DNA from: Yimella sp.
GTDB lineage: Bacteria; Actinomycetota; Actinomycetes; Actinomycetales; Dermatophilaceae
Assembly: GCA_030150425.1 (NCBI GenBank)
Contig: JASLFY010000334.1
Span: 1 to 5,775 of the forward strand
Length of the DNA: 5,775 bases
Direction of reading: 5' to 3'
Part shown: positions 1-5,775 of the stretch, piece after piece
How positions within the stretch are numbered: the stretch's first letter is position 1
Layout: every line of letters starts with the position of its first letter
The notes under the pieces: generated by a model
The model's database searches: none
What the model saw: only the letters and a program-made list of their open reading frames with translations
Told to the model about the DNA's origin: nothing
Made by a program: the position numbers and the translations under genes

Positions 1-113
1 AGCGGCTGGCCCTTCTCGTAGCGGCGCAGGATCGGCGGGCGGGGCAGCCCGAGCTTGCCGGCGACGGTCTTGCCGACGCCGTTGTTGACGAGGGTGGAGT
101 AGGTGTCGGTCAC
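1..113 (-). CDS. fabG4: FabG4-type 3-oxoacyl-(ACP/CoA) reductase, N-terminal fragment
   Basis: Only the first 37 codons are present; the gene runs off the left edge. The start is GTG at 113-111, overlapping the thiolase stop as GTGA. A perfect GGAGG Shine-Dalgarno (complement of 121-125) lies 7 nt upstream, inside the thiolase gene. Visible features are a VNNGVGK stretch (residues 9-15), KLGLPRP (20-26) and LRRYEKGQP (29-37). This matches what I recall of the N-terminal extension of mycobacterial FabG4, a high-molecular-weight short-chain dehydrogenase/reductase with a flavodoxin-like domain before the Rossmann domain. Such enzymes interconvert 3-ketoacyl and 3-hydroxyacyl thioesters, usually with NADH. 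Next to a thiolase it could supply the 3-hydroxyacyl-CoA dehydrogenase step of beta-oxidation. The Rossmann fold and the Ser-Tyr-Lys catalytic residues lie outside the window, so the assignment rests on the N-terminus and on gene order. Confidence 0.75.
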   Translation of the reverse strand, partial: MTDTYSTLVNNGVGKTVAGKLGLPRPPILRRYEKGQP

Positions 114-1393
114 TTCGTTGCCTCCAGGATCGCGACGACGCCCTGGCCGCCGGCCGCACAGATGGAAATGAGTCCGCGAGCGCCGTTGCCCTTCTCGTGC
201 AACATCTTCGCCAGCGCCGCGGTGATCCGGCCACCGGTGGCGGAGAACGGGTGGCCCGCGGCCAACGACGAGCCGTTGACGTTGAGCTTGCTGCGGTCGA
301 TCGAGCCGAGCGGCGCGTCGAGACCGAGCTTCTCCTTGCAGAATTCCGCCGACTCCATCGCGGCCAGGTGGCAGAGCACCGTCGAGGCGAACGCCTCGTG
401 GATCTCGTAGTAGTCGAAGTCCTGCAGGGTGAGGTTGTTGCGCTGCAGCAGGCGGGCGATCGCGTACGGCGGGGCCATCAGCAGACCCTCGGCGCCGTGG
501 ACGTAGTCGACCGCGGCGGTCTCGGCGTCGACGAAACGAGCCAGCGGGGTCAGGTTGTGCGCGGCGGCCCAGTCGGCCGAGCCGAGCAGCACCGCGGAGG
601 CGCCGTCGGTCAGCGGGGTCGAGTTGCCCGCGGTCATCGTGGCGCCCTCGCCCTTGCCGAAGACCGGCTTCAGTTTCGCCAGCTTCTCGATGCTGGAGTC
701 CGGACGCATGTTCTGGTCCTTGGTCAGGCCCAGGTACGGCGTCACCAGGTCGTCGAAGAAGCCGCGGTCGTAGGCGGCGGCGAGGTTCTGGTGGCTCTTG
801 ACGGTCAGCTCGTCCTGCGCCTCGCGGGTGATGCCCCACTCGGCGGCGGTGATGGCCATGTGGTCACCCATCGCCAGGCCGGTGCGCGGCTCGGCGTTGC
901 GCGGCTGCTCCGGCGCGAGCTGGTTCGGGCGGATCTTCGTCAACGCCTGCAGTCGCTGCTGCGGGGTCTTGGCGTAGTTCAGCTTCATCAGCGTCTTGCG
1001 CAGGTTGTCGTTCACCGCCAGCGGAGCGTCCGAGGTGGTGTCGGTGCCACCGGCGATGCCGGAGTCGATCTGGCCGAGCGCGATCTTGTTCGCGACCTGG
1101 ACGACCGCCTGCAGGCCGGTGCCGCAGGCCTGCTGCACGTCGTACGCCGGGGTCGTCGGGTCGAGGTGCGAGCCGAGGACGCACTCGCGGGTCAGGTTGA
1201 AGTCACGGCTGTGCTTGATGACCGCACCGGCCGCGACCTCGCCGAGGCGCTCGCCGCCGAGGCCGAAACGGGACACCAGACCGTCGATGACGGCGGTCAG
1301 CATGTCCTGGTTGGAGGCCTTGAGGTACTTGCCGCCGGAACGGGCGAACGGAATGCGGTTTCCACCGAGGACGTGGACGTCACGCAGTGTCAT
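110..1393 (-). CDS. fadA2: Acetyl-CoA C-acyltransferase (3-ketoacyl-CoA thiolase, FadA2/FadI type)
   Basis: This 427-residue cytoplasmic thiolase would cleave 3-ketoacyl-CoA with CoA to acetyl-CoA and a shortened acyl-CoA, the last step of beta-oxidation, or run in reverse as a condensing enzyme. The nucleophilic cysteine is C90 in QQACGTGLQA. The second active-site cysteine is C412 in ICAAGGQG, the histidine is H381 in AAGHPFSATGGR, and H332 lies in EIHEAF. HEAF in place of the classic NEAF, together with CAAGG, marks the FadI/trifunctional-beta branch and agrees with my memory of M. tuberculosis FadA2. The start is ATG at 1393-1391. It has a GGGAGA ribosome site 8 nt upstream and gives the N-terminus MTLRDVHVLGGNRIPFAR expected for the family. 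An in-frame TTG at 1447 would add 18 unlikely residues. The gene overlaps the FabG4-like gene by GTGA, so the two are probably cotranscribed and translationally coupled. It is transcribed divergently from the tetR gene. It looks intact, with all catalytic residues present. Confidence 0.95.
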   Translation of the reverse strand: MTLRDVHVLGGNRIPFARSGGKYLKASNQDMLTAVIDGLVSRFGLGGERLGEVAAGAVIKHSRDFNLTRECVLGSHLDPTTPAYDVQQACGTGLQAVVQVANKIALGQIDSGIAGGTDTTSDAPLAVNDNLRKTLMKLNYAKTPQQRLQALTKIRPNQLAPEQPRNAEPRTGLAMGDHMAITAAEWGITREAQDELTVKSHQNLAAAYDRGFFDDLVTPYLGLTKDQNMRPDSSIEKLAKLKPVFGKGEGATMTAGNSTPLTDGASAVLLGSADWAAAHNLTPLARFVDAETAAVDYVHGAEGLLMAPPYAIARLLQRNNLTLQDFDYYEIHEAFASTVLCHLAAMESAEFCKEKLGLDAPLGSIDRSKLNVNGSSLAAGHPFSATGGRITAALAKMLHEKGNGARGLISICAAGGQGVVAILEATK

Positions 1394-1401
1394 AGGGGGT
1401 T

Positions 1402-1407
1402 TCTCCC
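1402..1407 (-). promoter_or_regulatory. Ribosome binding site that sets the thiolase start
   Basis: Read on the minus strand, GGGAGA (1407-1402) lies 8 nt before the ATG at 1393-1391. The alternative TTG start at 1447 has no purine-rich tract at a suitable distance, so this site favours the 427-residue protein. Confidence 0.6.
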
Positions 1408-1424
1408 GTGATTCGAGGGGTCGG

Positions 1425-1445
1425 GCGACGCACTTCTGCAGTCGC
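1425..1445 (-). promoter_or_regulatory. Stem-loop in the thiolase 5' leader
   Basis: On the minus strand GCGAC (1445-1441) pairs with GTCGC (1429-1425), and GCA (1439-1437) pairs with TGC (1432-1430). This gives eight base pairs interrupted only by an unpaired T at 1440, closed by the tetraloop GAAG. It ends 17 nt upstream of the GGGAGA ribosome site, so it would lie in the untranslated leader of the thiolase mRNA if transcription starts upstream of it. It could stabilise the message or be a protein-binding palindrome. No T-run follows, so it is not an intrinsic terminator. In G+C-rich DNA a hairpin this size can arise by chance; its role is unproven. Confidence 0.35.
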
Positions 1446-1506
1446 AAACATTTACCGATACCGACAGTAGCAGGTACGTCGAGTTTCGGATACTGTTCGA
1501 CTCATC

Positions 1507-2211
1507 ATGAGTGCCGACAACGAACCCCGGGTCGACGGACGCGACGCCCGCTGGACCCAGCATCGCGCGGATCGCCGCCGCCAACTGGTGGAAGCGGCGA
1601 TTCGTGCCGTACGTCAGCACGGCGCCACGGTCGGCATGGACGAGATCGCGACCGTCGCCGGCACCAGCAAGACCGTCATCTACCGCCACTTCGGCGACCG
1701 GCTCGGTCTCTACCTCGCGGTCTGCGAGGCCGTCGACGGGCTGATCCTGAAGGACTTCGACAAGGCGCTGACCAGCGGCAGCACCGGCGACCCGCTCGCC
1801 GGCGACCCGCGCGAGGTCCTGGTCGCGGTGATCGACAGCTACCTCTCGCTCGTCGAGAACGACCCGGAGCTCTACCGCTTCGTCGTACGCCGTCCGCTGG
1901 TCGACCTGCCGCCGGAGTCCGATCCGGTGGCCGGCCTGACCGACGTGATCGCCGGGCGCCTGACCGACATCTTCGAGATCGCGCTCACCGCCGACGGCCG
2001 CGACGTCGCACCGGCCCGCACCTGGGGCCACGCCCTGGTCGGCTACGTCCGCGAGGCCGCGGACCGCTGGCTGTCCGAGTCCCCGCGCCTGCCGCGCGCA
2101 CAGGTCGTCGACCACCTCGCCGAGTTCGCCTCGATCGGACTGAGCGGAGTGCTCGGCCTCGGCCACACCACCACCTCCCCCGACGCGTCCACCGAACGGA
2201 GTACGTCATGA
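1507..2211 (+). CDS. TetR/AcrR-family transcriptional regulator
   Basis: This 234-residue, one-domain-plus-sensor repressor is of the usual TetR length or slightly longer. The N-terminal DNA-binding domain spans about residues 20-70: helix 1 is around RRQLVEAAIRAVRQHG (24-39), and the helix-turn-helix is DEIATVAGTSKTVIYRHFGD (45-64) with the family's YRHF signature. Residues from about 75 to 215 form the variable helical ligand-binding domain, and the last 15 or so are a Thr/Ser-rich tail. The ATG at 1507 has no Shine-Dalgarno tract and may be nearly leaderless; the next in-frame start, GTG at codon 28, would cut into helix 1. The stop overlaps the oxidase start as ATGA. By position the gene probably represses itself, the oxidase and the divergent thiolase operon, with an acyl-CoA as plausible inducer. 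The ligand is an inference, since sensor domains of this family cannot be read by eye. Confidence 0.93.
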   Translation: MSADNEPRVDGRDARWTQHRADRRRQLVEAAIRAVRQHGATVGMDEIATVAGTSKTVIYRHFGDRLGLYLAVCEAVDGLILKDFDKALTSGSTGDPLAGDPREVLVAVIDSYLSLVENDPELYRFVVRRPLVDLPPESDPVAGLTDVIAGRLTDIFEIALTADGRDVAPARTWGHALVGYVREAADRWLSESPRLPRAQVVDHLAEFASIGLSGVLGLGHTTTSPDASTERSTS

Positions 2212-4166
2212 CCGACACGACCGACCTCACCACCGAACTGCGCCGCACCCTCGACGGCCCGTGGCACGACCTGCGCGAGGACTTCCGCGCGCAGCTGGCC
2301 GACGGCCGCGTCGAGCCGACCGACCTGCTCGGCACTCCCGGCGAATCCGTTGCGGTGCAACGGGATCGGGTGACGAGTCAGCTGACGAAGCTCGCCGCGA
2401 GCGGACACGGCCGGGTCGGCTTCCCGCAGCAGTACGGCGGGACGTACGACTACGGCTCGTCGGTCGCGTTGTTCGAGATGCAGGGCTACGGCGACCTGTC
2501 GCTGCTGGTGAAGCTCGGCGTGCAGTTCGGCCTGTTCGGCGGCGCGGTCGCCCGCCTCGGCACCGAGCGGCACCACGCGAAGTACCTGCCCGGGATCATG
2601 TCCGGCGAGATCCTCGGCTCGTTCGGGATGACCGAGATCGGCCACGGCAGCAACGTCCAGGCGCTCGAGACGACCATCACGTACGACCACTCCACCCGCG
2701 AGCTGGTCGTCGACACCCCGACCCCGTCGGCCACCAAGACCTACATCGGCAACGCCGCCAAGGACGCCCGGATGGCCGTCGTCTTCGGTCGCCTGATCAC
2801 GACCGAGGGCGACCAGGGCGTCCACGCCGTGCTGATGGACGTACGGGATGACGCGGGCAACCCGCTGCCGGGTGTGACGATCGAGGACAACGGGGTCAAG
2901 GGCGGTCTGCCCGGTGTCGACAACGGCACCTTCGCCTTCTCCGGCGTACGGATCCCGCGGGACGCGCTGCTGAACAAGTTCGCCGACATCGACGACGACG
3001 GCCGCTACGTGTCCGAGATCGCCGGGGAGAACGCACGCTTCTTCACCACCATCGGCACCCTCGTGCGCGGCCGCATCTGCGTCGGTGGCGGCGCGGTCAG
3101 CGCGGCCCGCAAGGGCCTGGCGATCGCGGTCCGGTACGGCGAGCGCCGCCGGCAGTTCGACGCGCCGGGCCAGGCGCAGGAGACGGTGATCCTGGATTAC
3201 CGGGCCCACCAGCGCAAGCTGCTCCCCCGCCTGGCGAAGGCGTACGCCCTGCAGTTCGCGCAGAACGCACTCACCGAGACGCTCCAGGAACTGCACGGCA
3301 CCCCGCTGCCGGACGGCCAGCAGCACCCGCAGGAGGCGATCCGCGAGTTGGAGAGCCGGGCCGCCGGGTTGAAGGCAGTCTCGACCGAGTTCGCGGTGCA
3401 GACCCTGCAGGTCTGCCGCGAGGCGTGCGGCGGCGCCGGCTTCATCGCCGAGAACCAGTTGACCCAGGCGCGCGCCGACGTCGACGTGTTCGCCACCTTC
3501 GAGGGCGACAACACGGTGCTGCTGCAGCTGGTCGCCAAAGGCCTCCTGACCGAGTACAAGGAGATGTTCGGCGACCTGGCGATGGCCGAGCTGGCCGGGC
3601 TGGTCACCAAGCAGGTGGCCGAGGGCCTGGTCGAGCGGACCACCGGGCGAGCCACCCTGCAGCGGTTGCGCGACGTCGCCAAGGGCCGCGACGACGAGTC
3701 CGCGATGGACGACGGTGGCTGGCAGTTGTCGATGTTCGAGCAGCGCGCCGACCACGCCCTGGAGACGGTCGGCAAGCGGCTGCGCAAGGCGACCAAGGAC
3801 AACGGGTTCGAGTTGTTCAACGCCGCGCAGGACCACGTGTTGTTCGCAGCGCGGGCACACATCGACCGTTGCATCCTCGAGGCTGCGCTCGAGGCGCAGG
3901 CCGACATGGCCGACGGCGAGGCGAAGGACCTGATGGGCAAGGTCGTCAGCCTGTACGCCCTCAGCTCGATCGAGGACGACAAGGCGTGGTTCCTGGAGCA
4001 CGGCCGGCTGAACACGACCCGGTCCCGCCTGGTCACCGCGACGGTCAACTCGTTGTGTGCGCAGCTGCGCCCGCAGGCGAGCACCCTCGTCGACGCGATC
4101 GGCATTCCGGAGCAGCTGATCACCGCCCCGATCGCCACCGGTCAGCGGTCGACCAGCAACGCCTGA
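2208..4166 (+). CDS. Acyl-CoA oxidase-family flavoenzyme (ACOX-type, 652 residues)
   Basis: This flavoprotein is predicted to convert acyl-CoA to trans-2-enoyl-CoA, the first beta-oxidation step. Oxidases pass electrons to O2, giving H2O2, rather than to ETF. The length (652 against about 380-400 for ordinary acyl-CoA dehydrogenases) and motifs match the oxidase branch. They are FGMTEIGHGSN (139-149, flavin/substrate loop), GVDNG (236-240), VRIPRDALLNKF (247-258), RYGERRRQF (309-317), CGGAGF (407-412) and FEGDN with the presumed catalytic base E432. Residues from about 480 to 640 form the additional C-terminal helical domain seen in acyl-CoA oxidases. The start is the ATG at 2208, with GGAG at 2198-2201 six nt upstream; it overlaps the tetR stop as ATGA, so translation is probably coupled. 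The reading frame stays open far upstream of this start, but that part runs through other genes and has no family similarity. No peroxisomal-type C-terminal signal applies in a bacterium. Oxidase rather than dehydrogenase chemistry is inferred from family, not proven. Confidence 0.9.
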   Translation: MTDTTDLTTELRRTLDGPWHDLREDFRAQLADGRVEPTDLLGTPGESVAVQRDRVTSQLTKLAASGHGRVGFPQQYGGTYDYGSSVALFEMQGYGDLSLLVKLGVQFGLFGGAVARLGTERHHAKYLPGIMSGEILGSFGMTEIGHGSNVQALETTITYDHSTRELVVDTPTPSATKTYIGNAAKDARMAVVFGRLITTEGDQGVHAVLMDVRDDAGNPLPGVTIEDNGVKGGLPGVDNGTFAFSGVRIPRDALLNKFADIDDDGRYVSEIAGENARFFTTIGTLVRGRICVGGGAVSAARKGLAIAVRYGERRRQFDAPGQAQETVILDYRAHQRKLLPRLAKAYALQFAQNALTETLQELHGTPLPDGQQHPQEAIRELESRAAGLKAVSTEFAVQTLQVCREACGGAGFIAENQLTQARADVDVFATFEGDNTVLLQLVAKGLLTEYKEMFGDLAMAELAGLVTKQVAEGLVERTTGRATLQRLRDVAKGRDDESAMDDGGWQLSMFEQRADHALETVGKRLRKATKDNGFELFNAAQDHVLFAARAHIDRCILEAALEAQADMADGEAKDLMGKVVSLYALSSIEDDKAWFLEHGRLNTTRSRLVTATVNSLCAQLRPQASTLVDAIGIPEQLITAPIATGQRSTSNA

Positions 4167-5546
4167 CTACGGCTGTCGTGTGGAGAGTCCGAGGGCGGTG
4201 AGGGCGGCCCCGATCAGCACCGCACCGACGCACCACCACAGCGCGCCGGCGTACGCCCGGGCCACGGCCTCGGGGTCGCGGTAGGCGGCGCCGGCCAGCC
4301 CGACGACCGTCGGCAGCGCCGCGACGGCGACGAGACCGGCCGTACGGGAGATGGCGTTGTTGATCCCGCTGGCCACGCCGGAGCGGTTGTCCGGGACCGC
4401 CGCCAGGACGGTTCCGGTCAGCGGCGCGACCAGCATCGACAGTCCGAAGCCCTGCAGCAGCACGCCGGGCAGGATGTGGACGACGTACGAGGGGTGCTCG
4501 GGTGCGAGCGCCAGCCAGGTCAGCCCGGCCGCCAGGACCAGCATCCCGGTGACCATCGGCAGGCGTGCGCCATGGCGGGTGGCGAAGCCGCCGAACCAGG
4601 ACGCCAGCAACAGCATCACGATCGAGACCGGCACCGTGGCGGCGCCCGCCGCCAGCGGCGACCAACCGGCGCTGACCTGCAGGAAGATCGCGAGGAAGAG
4701 CATGCTGCCGGCGAGCGCGGCGTAGACGAACAGCGTGACCACGTTGATCACGGTGAACGCGCGGCGACGGAACAGGCCGGGCGGCACCATCGGGTGGTCG
4801 GACCGCAGTTCGGCCAGCACGAAAGCGCCCGCGGCGACCACGCCGACGACGGCCGCGACGATCCCGGAGGTCGTGGCGCCGACGGTCAGGGCCCAGGTCA
4901 GCGCGGCGAGCGTCAGCGGGGTGAGCACCAGAGCCGGCAGGTCGAACCGGCGCGCGGCGTCGGGGTCGGCGGTCTCCGGCGCCGGGCGCAGCAGCCAGAG
5001 GACCAGCAACGCGATCGGCAGGTTGATCCAGAAGGCGATCCGCCAGTCGATGCCGACCAACCAGCCACCCAGCACCGGTCCACCGGCGGTCGCGATACCC
5101 AGCGTTCCGGTCCAGGCGCCGATCGCCTTCATCCGGTCGTCGGGGTGGAAGGAGGCCTGCAGCATGGCCAGGCTGCCCGGGGTCAGCAGCGCGGCCGCGA
5201 CTCCCTGCACCGCGCGGGCGGCGATCAGCAGCCCGATGGTCGGGGCCATCGCCACCAAAACCGAGGCGACCGCGAAACCGGCTGTGCCCCAGGCGAACAC
5301 GCGCTTGCGGCCGAAACGGTCGCCGAGCGATCCGCCGACGATGATGAGCGCGGCGAGGGTGAGCGTGTAGGCGTTGATGACCCACTGCAGGCCGGCAAGT
5401 TCGGCGCCGAGGTCGGCCCCGATGCGCGGTAGCGCGACGTTGGCGACGGTGCCGTCGAGGAAGACCAGACCGGAACCGGTGACCGCCGTCGCCAGCAGCC
5501 GTCGGCCCGCCGGTTCGGACAGGCGCAGTCCGCCGGGTTCACTCAC
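4167..5546 (-). CDS. MFS transporter, DHA2 (14-helix drug:H+ antiporter) family
   Basis: This 459-residue inner-membrane permease is likely a proton-driven exporter of hydrophobic compounds. Diagnostic motifs are LDGTVANVALPRI (30-42, motif D1 of the 14-helix group), GGSLGDRFGRKRVF (71-84, motif A), RAVQG (111-115, motif B arginine) and GTLGIATAGGPVLGGWL (147-163, antiporter motif C), followed by DWRIAFWINLP (167-177). About 14 hydrophobic segments can be counted, the first near residue 17 and the last ending near 455. The start is GTG at 5546-5544, the only usable start in frame. Its purine-rich GGTGGAG tract ends just 2 nt before it, unusually close, but the start overlaps the stop of the preceding gene as GTGA, so reinitiation may suffice. 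The TAG stop at 4169-4167 abuts the oxidase stop. The substrate cannot be deduced; nothing links it clearly to the fatty-acid genes. Confidence 0.93.
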   Translation of the reverse strand: MSEPGGLRLSEPAGRRLLATAVTGSGLVFLDGTVANVALPRIGADLGAELAGLQWVINAYTLTLAALIIVGGSLGDRFGRKRVFAWGTAGFAVASVLVAMAPTIGLLIAARAVQGVAAALLTPGSLAMLQASFHPDDRMKAIGAWTGTLGIATAGGPVLGGWLVGIDWRIAFWINLPIALLVLWLLRPAPETADPDAARRFDLPALVLTPLTLAALTWALTVGATTSGIVAAVVGVVAAGAFVLAELRSDHPMVPPGLFRRRAFTVINVVTLFVYAALAGSMLFLAIFLQVSAGWSPLAAGAATVPVSIVMLLLASWFGGFATRHGARLPMVTGMLVLAAGLTWLALAPEHPSYVVHILPGVLLQGFGLSMLVAPLTGTVLAAVPDNRSGVASGINNAISRTAGLVAVAALPTVVGLAGAAYRDPEAVARAYAGALWWCVGAVLIGAALTALGLSTRQP

Positions 5547-5775
5547 GGCTCCACCGTACGGTCCACCCAGTCGGTCCCGGCCGGGACCAGCCGGCCGCTT
5601 CCGGCGGTGACCTCGGCGACGACCGGGGTCAGGTCGGCCTCGGCGCCGGCGAGGTGCAGCACCGCACGGTCGAGGTAGTCGACGCCCAGCACCGCGAGGT
5701 TGCGCGCCCGCAGGTCGGCCTCGACCTTCCCGGCGTCGGCGTGGTCGACCGCGAGGTCGAAGAGTTCCTGCTCCG
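5543..5775 (-). CDS. C-terminal fragment of an unidentified protein
   Basis: The last 76 codons of a leftward gene enter from the right edge and end at TGA (5545-5543), overlapping the permease start as GTGA. The frame is free of stops over its whole visible length, with strongly G/C-biased third positions like its neighbours, which supports real coding. The fragment is rich in Ala, Val, Asp and Leu and acidic overall. It begins EQELFDLAVDHADAGK, has a central LAVLGVDYLDRAVLHLAG (about residues 28-45) and ends DWVDRTVEP. It has no obvious membrane segment. I do not recognise the family. The overlap suggests one transcript with the permease, so it may share its physiology or its regulation, but that is inference only. 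Confidence 0.7.
   Translation of the reverse strand, partial: EQELFDLAVDHADAGKVEADLRARNLAVLGVDYLDRAVLHLAGAEADLTPVVAEVTAGSGRLVPAGTDWVDRTVEP

Larger units (their letters stand above)
1394..1506. promoter_or_regulatory. Divergent promoter/operator region between thiolase and tetR
   Basis: This 113-bp gap is the only substantial non-coding stretch in the window, so both divergent promoters should lie in or near it. The part from 1446 to 1500 is visibly richer in A+T than the flanking genes. It holds an inverted pair, ACAGTA at 1464-1469 and TACTGT at 1491-1496, with 21 bp between the arms. Read outward, each arm is TACTGT, which fits the loose actinobacterial -10 form TAnnnT. One would serve tetR (start about 10 nt downstream) and the other the thiolase (leader about 60 nt). 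No good -35 hexamer is visible for either. The same symmetry could instead be a TetR-type operator. A tandem TACCGA pair sits at 1453-1464. The region's function as a control region is a safe inference; the exact elements are tentative. Confidence 0.5.

Noticed and set aside
197..1411. Long open frame of 404 codons on the plus strand opposite the thiolase
   Set aside because: It shares the codon register of the thiolase on the opposite strand. Antisense stops would need TTA, CTA or TCA codons in the thiolase, which are rare in high-GC genes. The product is an Arg/Gly/Val-rich, low-complexity chain without recognisable motifs.
1394..1447. Thiolase start at the in-frame TTG 1447, adding 18 residues
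   Set aside because: No ribosome site serves it, the added residues do not look like a thiolase N-terminus, and it would place the leader hairpin inside the coding sequence. The ATG at 1393 has GGGAGA upstream.
1453..1464. Tandem TACCGA repeat as a possible operator or iteron
   Set aside because: Only two 6-bp copies and no further copy in the region; too little to call a site by itself, so it is mentioned only within the control region.
996..2207. 404-codon upstream extension of the oxidase reading frame, which would suggest a giant fusion protein
   Set aside because: The extension is antisense to the thiolase and then out of frame with tetR, is Arg/Pro-rich and resembles no domain. The ATG at 2208 has a good ribosome site and gives the expected oxidase length.
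2043..4001. Open frame of 652 codons on the minus strand opposite the oxidase, by chance the same length as the oxidase
   Set aside because: Same-register antisense shadow of a gene lacking TTA, CTA and TCA codons. Its composition is implausible for a protein, while the plus-strand product carries clear acyl-CoA oxidase motifs.
4140..4200. Possible bidirectional terminator at the convergent junction
   Set aside because: Only short G+C-rich complementarities such as the GTCGAC palindrome are visible, with no extended stem and no T-run on either strand.
4476..5432. 318-codon plus-strand frame opposite the permease, plus a 421-codon minus-strand frame over 4120-5385
   Set aside because: The first is a same-register antisense shadow rich in Gln/Arg/Asp; the second is a frame-shifted reading of the permease rich in Arg. 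The permease frame itself has complete DHA2 motifs.

Overview
The window is about two-thirds G+C, uses GTG starts and has strongly G/C-biased third codon positions. This fits a high-GC actinomycete. A Nocardioides/Propionibacteriales-type genome is a plausible guess, but the sequence alone does not fix the genus. It is a densely packed chromosomal region with six genes, two cut off by the window edges. I saw no RNA gene, CRISPR array, insertion sequence or phage signature.

Bases 1-4166 form a fatty-acid beta-oxidation locus in two divergent halves. Leftward run a FadA2/FadI-type 3-ketoacyl-CoA thiolase (110-1393) and, overlapping its stop by 4 bp, the start of a FabG4-type high-molecular-weight ketoacyl reductase (1-113, cut off). 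Rightward run a TetR-family regulator (1507-2211) and, again overlapping by 4 bp, a 652-residue acyl-CoA oxidase-family flavoenzyme (2208-4166). The 113 bp between the two halves (1394-1506) is the only real intergenic space. It must hold both promoters and probably the operator of the regulator. It contains an outward-facing inverted pair TACTGT/ACAGTA and a compact hairpin in the thiolase leader.

Together the enzymes could supply step 1 (acyl-CoA to enoyl-CoA), the 3-hydroxy/3-keto step and the thiolytic step of beta-oxidation. A hydratase would have to come from outside the window. The layout recalls the mycobacterial fabG4-fadA2-fadE5 neighbourhood, but with an oxidase-type enzyme in the place of FadE5.

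Bases 4167-5775 are a separate leftward unit: a 14-helix DHA2-type drug-efflux permease of the major facilitator superfamily (4167-5546), preceded with a 4-bp overlap by the C-terminal end of an unidentified protein (5543-5775). The permease stop codon directly abuts the oxidase stop codon with no base between them. I found no convincing undescribed system here. The more interesting points are the oxidase substitution, the divergent control region and the zero-gap convergent junction.
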